Positions 17,092 through 26,226 are shown, counted from the first letter of the stretch. The stretch: 64,000 nucleotides of DNA from CBDAPX01 sp965198725 (GCA_965198725.1 CBDAPX010000001.1:310001-374000), one strand, 5' to 3'. The notes: generated by a model not told the origin, from the letters alone. Numbers and translations: made by a program.

Positions 17092-17952
17092 TTATTTCAG
17101 AATTTCGGGCCATGCCGCGGCATTTCTGGCGGTAAATGCGCTGAGGTGACCAATCGGTCCGGTGCCAATCTCCACCGGATCAATGACCGCCCGCTGAACC
17201 GGTGTTCCATATTCAGGTGACAGCTTGTCGATTGACGCGGACGGACAGACCTGATCATCGGCGATCTGCACCATTTTGACCGGGATGTGGCCGGGCCAAT
17301 TGGGTTCGGGCAAGGTCGTACCAATGTCCCCGAAATAAAAAGTTTCGGACGTGCACCATCGGCGCCACTGCCAATAGACTTCGGCCGGCAAATCCGCTCC
17401 AAAGCCCAGTTTCGTGCCCGGCAGATAGCCAAATGCGGAGGTAAAGACCGGCCCCGGCCCAAACCAGAAAATGCGCGCCAAGGCTTGGTAAGGCCAGGGA
17501 TGATGGCGATAATGTACAGCACCGCTGGCCACGGTGATGACCCGGTCAATCCGGTCCAGGTTTTGCTGAAATGGCAGCATCATGCCGCCCAACGAATGGC
17601 CAATGACCGTCAGAGACAGTTCAGGGAACCGGTTGCAGAGGTAGTCGCGCGCGGACTGTTGATCTGTCAGACCCCAAGCCGCCATATCGACCTCTGATCC
17701 ACGCAGATCCCCACGCCGGGAGGCACCGAAATCCCGGTAATCGTAGGTCAGACAGAACATATTCCGCTCGGCCGCCAGCCATTTTGCGAAATCGCGATAG
17801 TATTTCTGCGGGACGCCTGTTGCCCCATTAATCAGAACCGCCCGATCCGCCGGACCATCGGGTGCATAGAGCTTTCCGATCATCATGCCCATGTCTGATG
17901 GAATCTGAACCGTTTCCGTGATGACTTTCACAACTGGCATTTGATCAAGCAT
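17092..17952 (-). CDS. alpha/beta hydrolase
   Basis: The 286-residue protein has the alpha/beta-hydrolase fold: a strand-loop INGATGVPQKYY for the oxyanion region, the nucleophile elbow GHSLGG at about residue 127, an acid in the ADDQV segment and a late histidine in GPIGHLSAF. It resembles the YheT/UCP037442-like group of uncharacterised hydrolases. It is divergent from a TetR gene, with two operator-like palindromes between them, so it is probably induced when TetR binds its ligand. The substrate is unknown. Confidence 0.88.
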   Translation of the reverse strand: MLDQMPVVKVITETVQIPSDMGMMIGKLYAPDGPADRAVLINGATGVPQKYYRDFAKWLAAERNMFCLTYDYRDFGASRRGDLRGSEVDMAAWGLTDQQSARDYLCNRFPELSLTVIGHSLGGMMLPFQQNLDRIDRVITVASGAVHYRHHPWPYQALARIFWFGPGPVFTSAFGYLPGTKLGFGADLPAEVYWQWRRWCTSETFYFGDIGTTLPEPNWPGHIPVKMVQIADDQVCPSASIDKLSPEYGTPVQRAVIDPVEIGTGPIGHLSAFTARNAAAWPEILK

Positions 17953-17969
17953 TGCCGCACCTCTCTAAG

Positions 17970-17987
17970 CTAGACCAATCGGTCTAG
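17970..17987. promoter_or_regulatory. TetR operator 1
   Basis: CTAGACCAATCGGTCTAG is an 18-base near-palindrome with a single central mismatch pair. It lies between the divergent hydrolase and TetR genes and is repeated 26 bases away, as expected for an autoregulated TetR pair. Confidence 0.8.
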
Positions 17988-17995
17988 AGCAATGA

Positions 17996-18013
17996 CTGGA
18001 CCAATTGGTCTAG
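17996..18013. promoter_or_regulatory. TetR operator 2
   Basis: CTGGACCAATTGGTCTAG matches operator 1 closely, with the same GACCAA-N0-2-GGTC core. It is 20 bases upstream of the TetR start codon, where binding would block tetR transcription. Confidence 0.8.
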
Positions 18014-18032
18014 TTCTGTCAAGAAAGAATTC

Positions 18033-18611
18033 ATGACGCAAAAACCCATGCCCACCAAAGACCGGTTGATCCAAACCGCAGCGCGCCTTTTTTCGGCGCG
18101 CGGTTATCATGGGGTTGGCGTTGCCGAGATTCTGGCAGCCGCGAAGGCGCCCAAAGGGTCGCTGTATCACCATTTTCCCAATGGAAAATCGGACCTTGCG
18201 CTGGCTGCGGCAACTTGGGCATCGGACGGGATGTTGCGGACGATTGCGGCGGCCTTCGAACCCGCGCCCGACTTTCGCGCCGGGGCCGAGACGCTGTGCC
18301 ACAAGCTGGCCAAGCTTTTCGATATTTCCGGGCAATGGGACGGTTGCCCTGTTTCGGCAACCCTGTTCGAAGGGCCCGAGAATCAGCCCTTCCGGGATCA
18401 TGCGAACCATTTGTTCGAAGGATGGATTTCCGAAACCTCGGATCAGGGAGAGCGGCTGGGTTTATCGCCCGAGGCGGCACGTGACGCGTCCGAGGCGCTG
18501 TTTCTGCTGGTTCAAGGCGGCTGGCAACTGGCCCGGGCGCGCGGCAATTCGGATGTCTTGCGCAATCTTCCGCGGCAATTACAGATCGCTGACAGCGCTG
18601 ACCAAGTTTAG
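18033..18611 (+). CDS. TetR-family transcriptional regulator
   Basis: The 192-residue repressor has an N-terminal TetR HTH at about residues 8-55, with the diagnostic recognition segment KGSLYHHFPNGKSDLA. The ligand-binding domain resembles the LmrA/YxaF-type C-terminal domain, with CPVSATLFEGPE. It is divergent from the hydrolase gene, and two palindromes sharing GACCAA/TTGGTC sit in the 80-base gap. It most likely represses itself and the hydrolase. The inducing compound is unknown. Confidence 0.92.
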   Translation: MTQKPMPTKDRLIQTAARLFSARGYHGVGVAEILAAAKAPKGSLYHHFPNGKSDLALAAATWASDGMLRTIAAAFEPAPDFRAGAETLCHKLAKLFDISGQWDGCPVSATLFEGPENQPFRDHANHLFEGWISETSDQGERLGLSPEAARDASEALFLLVQGGWQLARARGNSDVLRNLPRQLQIADSADQV

Positions 18612-18693
18612 CGGCGTGCCGGACACTCAAACGGTGGACGTTGCCTGCACCGCGCTCTAACCTGTGGACCGCAGACAGGACCACGGGACCCGG

Positions 18694-20436
18694 ATGACCG
18701 AGACAGACACCACAGCCTATCGCGTGTTGGCACGCAAATACCGTCCCGAGACCTTTGCCGATCTTGTCGGCCAAGACGCGATGGTCCGCACGCTGAAAAA
18801 CGCGTTCGAGGCAGACCGGATTGCTCAAGCCTTCATCATGACGGGTATCCGGGGCACGGGCAAAACCACAACCGCCCGGATCATTGCCAAGGGCATGAAC
18901 TGTATCGGCCCGGACGGAACTGGGGGCCCCACAACAGAGCCTTGCGGCCAATGTGAACACTGCACCGCGATCATGGAAGGCCGTCATGTCGACGTGCTGG
19001 AAATGGACGCTGCCTCGCGCACGGGCGTCGGCGACATCCGCGAGATCATTGATTCCGTACGGTACCGCGCTGCCTCAGCCCGGTACAAAATCTATATCAT
19101 CGACGAAGTGCACATGCTTTCGACAAGCGCGTTCAACGCGCTGTTGAAGACACTCGAAGAACCGCCAGAACATGTGAAATTCATCTTTGCCACGACCGAA
19201 ATCCGCAAGGTCCCGGTCACAGTGCTCAGCCGATGCCAACGGTTTGACCTGCGGCGGATCGAATCCGAAGTGATGATTGACCTGCTGCGCAAGATTGCGG
19301 GATCAGAAGGCGCGCAAATCACGGATGACGCTTTGGCCCTGATCACTCGGGCCGCCGAAGGATCGGCACGGGATGCCACGTCATTGCTGGATCAGGCGAT
19401 CTCTCACGGGGCGGGCGAAACCGGCGCTGATCAGGTGCGCGCCATGCTGGGGCTCGCCGATCGCGGACGTGTTCTGGACTTGATGGACATGATCCTGCGC
19501 GGAGATGCAGCAGCCGCCCTGACCGAATTGGGCGCGCAATATGCCGAAGGCGCAGACCCCATGGCCGTTTTGCGCGATCTGGCGGAGATCACCCATTGGG
19601 TGTCGGTGGTCAAAATCACACCTGATGCCGCCGATGATCCGACGATATCCCCCGATGAGCGGGAACGCGGCCGGCAGATGGCCGATGGCCTGCCGATGCG
19701 GGTCCTGACCCGGATGTGGCAGATGCTGTTAAAGGCATTGGAGGAAGTGGCCGCCGCACCCAATGCGATGATGGCCGCCGAAATGGCCGTTATTCGGTTA
19801 ACCCATGTCGCGGACCTGCCAAGCCCCGAAGAGCTGGTGCGCAAATTGAAAGACAACCCGCCGCCCCCAAACCCCGGTGGTGGTGCGCGCGTGTCTCATT
19901 CCGCTGCATCGACGGAGGGCCCTGCTGTCAGCACAACCGCCTCCGCCCCGCGTGGCGGCGCGCCGGTGGCCGCCTTGGCGCAGGACCCGGCGCAAGCCTT
20001 GGCGCGCTTTCCGACATTTGAGCATGTGGTTGAATTGATCCGGGCCAACCGCGATGGCCTGTTGCTGACCGAGGTCGAAGGCAACCTGCGTCTGGCCAAT
20101 TACCAGCCGGGGCGTATCGAATTTGTCCCCACGGACCGCGCCGCACCCGATCTTGCGCAGAAACTGGGGGCCAGCCTGCAACGGTGGACCGGCAACCGTT
20201 GGGCCGTCATCGTGGTCAACGAAGGTGGTGCGCAAACGATCCGCGAACGGGAAAACGCGGCAGAGGACGCGCTCAAAGCCGAAGCCAAACAGCATCCGCT
20301 GGTTGAGGCCGTGCTCAGCAGCTTTCCAAAGGCCAAAATCATCGACATCCGCACCCCGGAACAGCTGGCCGCCGAAGTTGCGACCGAGGCTCTGCCAGAA
20401 GTGGAAGACGAATGGGATCCGTTCGAGGAGGATTGA
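18694..20436 (+). CDS. dnaX: DNA polymerase III subunits gamma/tau
   Basis: DnaX is the clamp-loader ATPase of the replisome. The 580-residue protein has Walker A GIRGTGKTTTA near residue 51, a zinc module with CGQCEHC, Walker B IIDEVHMLS and the sensor SRCQRFDLRRI. Domain III and a C-terminal tau-type polymerase-binding region follow a proline/alanine-rich linker. I use the ATG at 18694; an in-frame GTG at 18664 adds ten residues without family support. It begins the dnaX-ybaB-recR block, a conserved replication and repair operon. Confidence 0.97.
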   Translation: MTETDTTAYRVLARKYRPETFADLVGQDAMVRTLKNAFEADRIAQAFIMTGIRGTGKTTTARIIAKGMNCIGPDGTGGPTTEPCGQCEHCTAIMEGRHVDVLEMDAASRTGVGDIREIIDSVRYRAASARYKIYIIDEVHMLSTSAFNALLKTLEEPPEHVKFIFATTEIRKVPVTVLSRCQRFDLRRIESEVMIDLLRKIAGSEGAQITDDALALITRAAEGSARDATSLLDQAISHGAGETGADQVRAMLGLADRGRVLDLMDMILRGDAAAALTELGAQYAEGADPMAVLRDLAEITHWVSVVKITPDAADDPTISPDERERGRQMADGLPMRVLTRMWQMLLKALEEVAAAPNAMMAAEMAVIRLTHVADLPSPEELVRKLKDNPPPPNPGGGARVSHSAASTEGPAVSTTASAPRGGAPVAALAQDPAQALARFPTFEHVVELIRANRDGLLLTEVEGNLRLANYQPGRIEFVPTDRAAPDLAQKLGASLQRWTGNRWAVIVVNEGGAQTIRERENAAEDALKAEAKQHPLVEAVLSSFPKAKIIDIRTPEQLAAEVATEALPEVEDEWDPFEED

Positions 20437-20493
20437 CCTTCGCCAACGGACCCGTATCTACAACGCAACGCGAACCGCAATAGGAGACGGTTA

Positions 20494-20838
20494 ATGTTCA
20501 AAGGACTTGGTGGACTTGGCGACATGGCTGGGATGATGAAAAAAGCCCAGGAAATGCAAACCAAAATGGCCGAGATGCAGGAAGAGCTGAACCACATGAC
20601 CGTCGTCGGCGAAAGCGGCGCGGGTCTGGTCAAAGCCACGGCATCCGCCAAAGGTGATTTGAAGGCCCTCGACATCGATCCGTCGATCTTCAACAGCGAC
20701 GACAAAGAAGTGGTCGAAGACTTGATCCTGGCCGCGATCAAGGACGCCCAAGCCAAGGCTGCCGAAAAGGCACAGGACGAGATGGGCAAACTGACAGACG
20801 GTCTTGGCCTGCCGAAAGACATGAAGCTTCCCTTTTGA
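20494..20838 (+). CDS. YbaB/EbfC nucleoid-associated protein
   Basis: The 114-residue protein begins with a glycine-rich FKGLGGLGDM, followed by the long amphipathic helix MMKKAQEMQTKMAEMQEEL typical of YbaB/EbfC. The family forms tweezer-shaped dimers that bind DNA, often encoded between dnaX and recR exactly as here. A TAGGAGACGG ribosome binding site precedes the ATG. It starts 57 bases after dnaX and is 34 bases before recR. Its precise cellular function is unsettled. Confidence 0.95.
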   Translation: MFKGLGGLGDMAGMMKKAQEMQTKMAEMQEELNHMTVVGESGAGLVKATASAKGDLKALDIDPSIFNSDDKEVVEDLILAAIKDAQAKAAEKAQDEMGKLTDGLGLPKDMKLPF

Positions 20839-20872
20839 GGCTTGAGGCTCTGATCCCAAGCGGGCGCACTGC

Positions 20873-21466
20873 ATGAGCGGCGGATCCGATATCGAGCGGC
20901 TGATCGAGCTGATGGCCAAGCTGCCCGGGCTTGGCCCACGGTCCGCGCGCCGCGCTGTTTTGAACATGATCCGCAAACAGGCGTTGGTGCTGCAGCCGCT
21001 CAACGACGCGCTGACCACCGTGTCAAAAACCGCGCGCGAATGCCTGAACTGCGGCAACATTGGAAACGCAGATATCTGCGACATCTGTGCAAGCGAAAAG
21101 CGCGCCACCGGGGAAATCTGTGTAGTCGAGGATGTGTCCGATCTTTGGGCCATGGAACGCGCAGGCGGGTTTAAGGGCCGCTACCATGTGTTGGGCGGCA
21201 CACTGTCGGCTTTGGACGCAATTGGCCCCGAAGAACTGCGCATTCCCCGTTTGCTGGACCGGGTTCAGACCGAGGGTGTAACCGAAGTCATTCTGGCCCT
21301 GAACGCGACCATCGACGGGCAAACCACGGCGCACTACATCGCAGATCAGTTGGAAGGTCAGGTCAAACTGACATCCCTTGCCCAGGGCGTGCCCATCGGT
21401 GGGGAGCTGGATTACCTGGATGAAGGCACAATTTCCGCAGCCTTGAACGCCCGCAAACCAATCTAG
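20873..21466 (+). CDS. recR: recombination protein RecR
   Basis: RecR works with RecF and RecO to load RecA on gapped DNA. The 197-residue length is standard. An N-terminal helix-hairpin-helix (LPGLGPRSARRAV) is followed by a four-cysteine zinc finger (CLNCGNIGNADICDIC), a Toprim domain (CVVEDVSDLWAME) and a C-terminal Walker-like segment. It closes the dnaX-ybaB-recR block. The start is the ATG at 20873. Confidence 0.97.
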   Translation: MSGGSDIERLIELMAKLPGLGPRSARRAVLNMIRKQALVLQPLNDALTTVSKTARECLNCGNIGNADICDICASEKRATGEICVVEDVSDLWAMERAGGFKGRYHVLGGTLSALDAIGPEELRIPRLLDRVQTEGVTEVILALNATIDGQTTAHYIADQLEGQVKLTSLAQGVPIGGELDYLDEGTISAALNARKPI

Positions 21467-21478
21467 TTTTCAGCCACG

Positions 21479-21515
21479 AAAAAGGGCCAGCCGGGCGTTT
21501 ATGCCCAACTGACCC
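21479..21515 (-). terminator. terminator of the DUF1013 gene
   Basis: GGGCCAGCCGGGC and GCCCAACTGACCC form an imperfect stem around TTTAT. On the minus strand it is followed by a run of five T. It lies 26 bases past the DUF1013 stop and just downstream of recR. Confidence 0.65.
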
Positions 21516-21540
21516 GAAACACGTCTGCGCGCGCTATGCT

Positions 21541-22305
21541 TTAGAGGCGCGGCTGATCGTCTTCTTCGTCATCATCCGTGCTGGCTGGCAGGTTAAAGAA
21601 GCTGTCAGCGTCGACAACAAGGTTGTCTTCGTCATCTTCATCTTCATCTTTCTCGGTCAAAGAGAAGGTTTCCAACCCTTCGATCGCTGTCGGGATCTTG
21701 GGTTCGGCATCCATTTCCAGCGACTGTTCGGTGCTGACCAGCTTGCGACGCTCATCATCGCTCATCACTTCGCCCTCTGCCGCCTTCTTGGCAGCGGCTT
21801 TTTGAACAACCGCGTCGAGTTCTGACTGCTTGCACAGGCCCAGAGCGACCGGGTCAATCGGTTGGATGTTCGAGATGTTCCAGTGCGTCCGTTCCCGAAT
21901 GGCCTGAATCGTCGGCTTGGTCGTGCCGACCAGCTTGGAAATCTGACCGTCGGTCAGTTCCAGGTGGAACTTGACCAGCCACAGGATTGAGGCCGGACGG
22001 TCCTGGCGTTTCGACAGCGGTGTATAGCGCGGTCCGCGGCGTTTTTCCTCGCCCTGTGCAGCCGGGTTATGCTTCAGCTTCAGCTTGTGCAGCGGGTTGT
22101 CTTGTGCCGCGTCGATGTCTTCTTGCGCCAGCTGATTGTTGGCGATGGGGTCAAAGCCCTTAACGCCAGCGGCAACATCACCATCGGCGATGCCCTGCAC
22201 TTCCAGTTCATGCATACCCACGAAATCCGCGATCTGCTTGAAGCTGATGGTCGTGTTATCCACCAGCCACACGGCGGTGGCTTTGGCCATGATGGGTTTT
22301 GCCAT
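21541..22305 (-). CDS. trcR: DUF1013 protein, TrcR-type cell-cycle regulator
   Basis: The 254-residue protein matches the alphaproteobacterial DUF1013 family, for which the name TrcR (cell-cycle transcriptional regulator) is in use. Two helical DNA-binding segments are visible: TISFKQIADFVGMHELEVQ near residue 20 and LTDGQISKLVGTTKPTIQAI near residue 120. A long acidic C-terminal tail (EDEDDEDN, DDDEEDDQ) follows. I use the ATG at 22305, with AGGAG 8 bases upstream; the longer frame to 22467 lacks a start signal. The gene name is from memory of the family and is less certain than the family itself. Confidence 0.85.
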   Translation of the reverse strand: MAKPIMAKATAVWLVDNTTISFKQIADFVGMHELEVQGIADGDVAAGVKGFDPIANNQLAQEDIDAAQDNPLHKLKLKHNPAAQGEEKRRGPRYTPLSKRQDRPASILWLVKFHLELTDGQISKLVGTTKPTIQAIRERTHWNISNIQPIDPVALGLCKQSELDAVVQKAAAKKAAEGEVMSDDERRKLVSTEQSLEMDAEPKIPTAIEGLETFSLTEKDEDEDDEDNLVVDADSFFNLPASTDDDEEDDQPRL

Positions 22306-22459
22306 CTGTGTTTCTCCTATCTCAACACGTTCCCAACAAACGGTCCTCTTGCGTCGCCAGCCTTTGGACTGGCTGCCCGGGCGGCGGCCTCGGGCGGGTT
22401 TCCGTTGTCGGGGAACTTCACGGGTATATAGTCGGGCAGGGCAAAGAAGGAAAGAGGCA

Positions 22460-23098
22460 ATGCGCAACGCGCTTTTGGGGCTGATAATCGCCGCCTTCGC
22501 CGGATGGGCGGCGGCAGATGGCGAAAAGTCGGGTGAATTTGATTACTATGTGATGAGCCTCAGCTGGTCGCCCAACTGGTGCTTGCGCGAGGGCGACGCG
22601 CGCGCATCTGAGCAATGCGAAGACCAGCATGATCACGGTTGGATTTTGCACGGGCTTTGGCCGCAATACCATCGTGGCTGGCCCGCCTACTGCCCGACGG
22701 CAACACCCCCGCCAAGCCGCAGCATGACCCGGTCCATGATGGATATCATGGGCGCATCCGGGTTAGCATGGCATCAATGGAAAAAGCATGGCACTTGCTC
22801 TGGCCTTACGGCGGAACAGTTTTTTGACCTCTCACGCGTGGCCTATGCCCAGATCAATCGCCCGCCCGTGTTCCGCGTATTGGACAAGCCCGTCGAGCTG
22901 CCCGCGCAAGTGGTGGAAGAGGCCTTTTTAGAGGCCAATCCGGCGCTGGAGGCGGACATGATCACGATCACCTGCAAAGCAGGCCAGATCGAAGAGGCCC
23001 GCATTTGCCTGTCACGCGCCCTGGACCCGGTGCCTTGCGGCCGTGACGTGATCAAAGACTGCACAATGACCGACGCATTGTTGACACCAGTCCGCTAG
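22460..23098 (+). CDS. secreted ribonuclease T2
   Basis: The 212-residue protein starts with a short signal peptide ending near AAFAGWAAA. Both catalytic motifs of the T2 family are visible: CAS1 as HGLWPQ and CAS2 as HQWKKHGTC, where the common glutamate position is Gln here. Six or more cysteines suggest disulphides in the periplasm. T2 enzymes cleave RNA to 3'-phosphate ends through 2',3'-cyclic intermediates. It is divergent from trcR and its stop is 2 bases from the convergent quinone oxidoreductase. Confidence 0.92.
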   Translation: MRNALLGLIIAAFAGWAAADGEKSGEFDYYVMSLSWSPNWCLREGDARASEQCEDQHDHGWILHGLWPQYHRGWPAYCPTATPPPSRSMTRSMMDIMGASGLAWHQWKKHGTCSGLTAEQFFDLSRVAYAQINRPPVFRVLDKPVELPAQVVEEAFLEANPALEADMITITCKAGQIEEARICLSRALDPVPCGRDVIKDCTMTDALLTPVR

Positions 23099-23100
23099 GA

Positions 23101-24075
23101 TCAAAGCTCCAACACAGTGCTGCCCGTCGTGCGGCGCGCTTCCAGGGTTTTATGGGCTTCGGCCACCTGATCGAGCGGAAAGCGTTGATCAATCCGGATT
23201 TTGACGGCCCCAGAGGTCACTTTTTCAAAGAGCTGTTGGGCCATGCTCTGACAGGTTTCGTGATCGGCAATGTGGGTAAAGAGCGTTGGGCGGGTCACCT
23301 TCAACGACCCTTTGGGCCCGAGGATGCCGAGGTTGAACGGCGGTACCGGCCCCGATGCGTTGCCGAATGAGGCCAGCATGCCCAAGGGTTTCAGGCAGTC
23401 CAACGACCCTTCAAACGTGTCTGCACCGACCGAATCCGCAACATAGTCGACACCTGCACCGTCGGTGAGTTCCTTAACACGCGCCACGAAATCGTCGGAC
23501 CGATAGTTGATGCAATGCGCCGCCCCGTGATCCAGGGCCAACTGGCATTTCTCGTCCGTGCCCGCCGTGCCAATCAGCGTGATACCTTCGGACTTGGCCC
23601 ATTGGCAGGCAATCAGCCCGACACCGCCCGCTGCGGCGTGAAACAGGATGGTATCGCCCGCTTGCAAGGGCGTGGTCCGATGCAACAGGTATTGCACCGT
23701 CAGCCCCTTCAGCATCATCGCCGCACCTTCGTCAAATCCGATCTCGTCGGGTAACGGACAGACCTGTGCGACAGGCATGACGCGCGATTCGCAATAGGCG
23801 CCGGGCGGTGCGGCAGCATAGGCCGCGCGGTCGCCTTCTTTGAGGTGTGTCACACCCTCTCCTACCGCTTCGATGACACCGGCGGCTTCCATGCCCAGCG
23901 CATGGGGAAGCTCTAGTGGGTACAATCCACTGCGTTGATAGACATCGATAAAGTTCAGCCCAACGGCCCGATGAGCGATGCGAACCTCACCCGGGCCCGG
24001 CGCGCCGACGTCGCGATCTACAATCTTGAATTCTTCTGGCCCGCCATGCGCCTCGATCACTGCCGTTTTCGCCAT
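23101..24075 (-). CDS. NADPH:quinone oxidoreductase (zinc-free MDR)
   Basis: The 324-residue medium-chain reductase lacks the zinc ligands of alcohol dehydrogenases. It has the quinone reductase signature GVGLIACQWAKSEG in HAAAGGVGLIACQ, a Rossmann NADPH site, and NFIDVYQRSGLYPLELPHALG, typical of QOR enzymes. It probably performs NADPH-dependent reduction of quinones or enones. A second, different MDR gene lies 21 bases upstream in the same direction, so the two may be co-transcribed. Confidence 0.92.
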   Translation of the reverse strand: MAKTAVIEAHGGPEEFKIVDRDVGAPGPGEVRIAHRAVGLNFIDVYQRSGLYPLELPHALGMEAAGVIEAVGEGVTHLKEGDRAAYAAAPPGAYCESRVMPVAQVCPLPDEIGFDEGAAMMLKGLTVQYLLHRTTPLQAGDTILFHAAAGGVGLIACQWAKSEGITLIGTAGTDEKCQLALDHGAAHCINYRSDDFVARVKELTDGAGVDYVADSVGADTFEGSLDCLKPLGMLASFGNASGPVPPFNLGILGPKGSLKVTRPTLFTHIADHETCQSMAQQLFEKVTSGAVKIRIDQRFPLDQVAEAHKTLEARRTTGSTVLEL

Positions 24076-24096
24076 GTCTCTCTCCTCCGGCCTTTG

Positions 24097-25083
24097 TCAG
24101 CCGCCAACTTTCAAAACGATTTTGCCAATATGGCCGCTGCTTTCCATCCGCGCATGGGCCGCTGCCGCGTCGTCCAGATCAAATTCGCTGTCCATGACCG
24201 GACCAAGGCGCCCGGCGTTGAGCATCGGCCACACATGCGCGCGCAGATCTGCCGCGATCTGCGCCTTGGCCAGATCGCTTTGCGGGCGCAATGTACTGCC
24301 GGTCATGGTCAACCGCCGCGTCATCAGCTGGGCGAAATTCACCTCGACCTTGGGACCTTGCAGAAAGGCAATCTGCACCAGCCGACCATCATCTGCCAAA
24401 GCCTTGAGATTGCGCGGGATGTAATCGCCGCCCACCATGTCGAGGATCAGGTTCGCGCCCCCCTCGGACCGCATCAAATCGACAAAATCCTCATCACGGT
24501 AATTGATCGCGCGCTCGGCCCCCAACTCGAGACAAGCCGAACACTTCGACGCGCTGCCAGCGGTGACAAAGACCCGAGCACCGGCCAGATGGGCCAATTG
24601 GATCGCCGTTGTGCCTATCCCGCTGGACCCGCCATGGATCAATATGCGTTCTCCGGCCTGCAAACCGCCTCGGGTAAATATGTTGGAATAGACGGTAAAG
24701 TACGTCTCTGGCAGGCACGCCGCCTGCTTAAGATCCATGCCGTCAGGGATGGGCAGGCAATGCGCGGCGGGTGTCGCCACATATTCCGCATATCCACCGC
24801 CCGGCAACAGGCCACAGACCTGATCGCCAATGCCATATTCGGACACACCCGGACCCACGGCCACGACCTCACCCGACGCTTCAAGCCCGGGCAGATCACT
24901 CGCCCCCGGCGGCGGGTTATAGGCCCCGGCCCGTTGCAAGGCATCTGGCCGGTTGACCCCGGCATAGGCCACCTTGATCACGATCTGCCCATGGGTGGGC
25001 ACGGGGATTGGTCGCTGGGTTGGCTGCAAAACATCCGGACCACCGGGCGCGGTGATCTCTATGGCGCGCATGGTCTGCGTCAT
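24097..25083 (-). CDS. NAD(P)H-quinone oxidoreductase, PIG3 type
   Basis: The 328-residue MDR protein resembles the PIG3/TP53I3 group. The N-terminal MRAIEITAPGGPDVLQPTQR and the motif NRPDALQRAGAYNPPPGASD are characteristic. The nucleotide site is HGGSSGIGTTAIQLA, and INYRDEDFVDLMRSE is family-typical. I use the ATG at 25083 (MTQTMRAIEI), preceded by AGGACG; the remaining 82 residues of the longer frame look non-coding. It is followed by the other quinone reductase gene. The physiological substrate is unknown. Confidence 0.9.
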   Translation of the reverse strand: MTQTMRAIEITAPGGPDVLQPTQRPIPVPTHGQIVIKVAYAGVNRPDALQRAGAYNPPPGASDLPGLEASGEVVAVGPGVSEYGIGDQVCGLLPGGGYAEYVATPAAHCLPIPDGMDLKQAACLPETYFTVYSNIFTRGGLQAGERILIHGGSSGIGTTAIQLAHLAGARVFVTAGSASKCSACLELGAERAINYRDEDFVDLMRSEGGANLILDMVGGDYIPRNLKALADDGRLVQIAFLQGPKVEVNFAQLMTRRLTMTGSTLRPQSDLAKAQIAADLRAHVWPMLNAGRLGPVMDSEFDLDDAAAAHARMESSGHIGKIVLKVGG

Positions 25084-25145
25084 CGGGTCGTCCTTTATGT
25101 GTCTTTGGTCAATGACTAGCAGGCCGGTTCGTGGCTGAACAGCGG

Positions 25146-25841
25146 TCAGTCGCGCGGTGTCATCATGCCAGGCAAATCGACCCGTGGCATCCGAGACGGC
25201 GGTTTGATCTGGCTCAACAGCCAGTTTGGTCCCGCCATCAGCGGTTTCAGCAACGGGTTGTCGTTGACCTGTGCTTTCAGCTTTTCGATCTGCATCACGT
25301 TTTCGATGCGCCGGTCGAGGAAATCCCACGTGGCCTGATGGTCCAGACTGTCATCACCCAACCAATAAAGCACTGTCGCAGAATAGACGCCGGACAAGGT
25401 CGCGCGTTTGGTGTACCAGTTGTAATCGTCCGACGGATCGCCCAAGGCGTCCCAAATGATATCGGCCGTGCCCCAAATGGCCTTGGCCCCATCTCCCGCG
25501 TGCTGTGGCAGAGCAAACAGTGTGGTGCCCCGGCGCACAGCCTCTTTGTCATCTGCCGCCTCCAGCCGGAACCGTACGGCCAACGCCACCTTTTCCCGAA
25601 ACTTGAGCGCGGTCAGATCGGTTGTTTTCAACCGCTCCAACATCGCCTTATCGCCGCGCGCATGATTGGCCAAAGCCAGATCAACCGCCCCCCTGGGACA
25701 GATCGATCGCGCCAGCGCATCGTCCAGTCCGCTGTCGGAAATGGCGGCTCGGAACGTGGCCTCGGACCAACCATCGAACGCGACGTGGACCAAGGCGGCA
25801 TCAAGCAGTTTGTCTTTTGCGTCTTCATAAGGGTTCGTCAT
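25146..25841 (-). CDS. COQ9-family protein
   Basis: The 231-residue helical protein matches COQ9, a lipid-binding partner of ubiquinone synthesis enzymes related to TetR folds. The start MTNPYEDAKDKLLDAALVHV and the late block YWLGDDSLDHQATWDFLDRR are typical of alphaproteobacterial members. I use the ATG at 25841; the upstream 13 residues lack a ribosome binding site. It lies beside two quinone reductase genes, consistent with quinone metabolism. It is divergent from rpsU. Confidence 0.9.
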   Translation of the reverse strand: MTNPYEDAKDKLLDAALVHVAFDGWSEATFRAAISDSGLDDALARSICPRGAVDLALANHARGDKAMLERLKTTDLTALKFREKVALAVRFRLEAADDKEAVRRGTTLFALPQHAGDGAKAIWGTADIIWDALGDPSDDYNWYTKRATLSGVYSATVLYWLGDDSLDHQATWDFLDRRIENVMQIEKLKAQVNDNPLLKPLMAGPNWLLSQIKPPSRMPRVDLPGMMTPRD

Positions 25842-25955
25842 CTGGCATCCTCCGATCATCGGACCTGTCATACTGGACAAGGTAGGTGTGCTTTGCTATA
25901 CGGCCACCTCCTGCAAATCCTTGCAACTCGAATCTAGAAAGGTGGTGACAACCAC

Positions 25956-26162
25956 ATGCAGGTTAGTGTTCGCGACAACAATGTCGATCAAGCGCTCCGC
26001 GTGTTGAAGAAAAAACTGCAACGCGAAGGCGTTTTCCGCGAAATGAAGCTGAAGCAGCATTTCGAGAAACCGTCCGAGAAAAAAGCGCGTGAGAAGGCAG
26101 AAGCGATCCGCCGTGCCCGCAAGCTGGCACGCAAGAAAGCACAACGCGAAGGTTTGCTGTAA
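25956..26162 (+). CDS. rpsU: 30S ribosomal protein S21
   Basis: The 68-residue basic protein has the S21 signature: MQVSVRDNNVDQALRVLKKK, then REGVFREMKLKQHFEKPSEK, and an Arg/Lys-rich tail. S21 sits near the anti-Shine-Dalgarno region of 16S rRNA and helps translation start. A strong AGGTGGTGAC ribosome binding site precedes the ATG, and a terminator follows at 26193. It is a monocistronic unit. Confidence 0.97.
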   Translation: MQVSVRDNNVDQALRVLKKKLQREGVFREMKLKQHFEKPSEKKAREKAEAIRRARKLARKKAQREGLL

Positions 26163-26192
26163 ACCATCGCTGCGTCTCACAGATTTTGAATG

Positions 26193-26226
26193 ACCCCGCT
26201 GCCGAATGGTCGCGGGGTTATTTTTT
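26193..26226 (+). terminator. rpsU terminator
   Basis: ACCCCGC and GCGGGGT form a 7-bp stem around a 12-base loop, followed by TATTTTTT. It lies 30 bases after rpsU and touches the 3' end of the convergent Lrp gene. Confidence 0.85.

Noticed and set aside
19830..19950. Programmed frameshift making gamma from dnaX
   Set aside because: The linker region has runs of C and G but no A-rich slippery heptamer plus stem-loop like the E. coli signal, so I do not claim a gamma product.
23935..25119. 394-aa plus-strand frame opposite both quinone reductases
   Set aside because: It runs antisense over two good MDR genes and has no domain or start signal.
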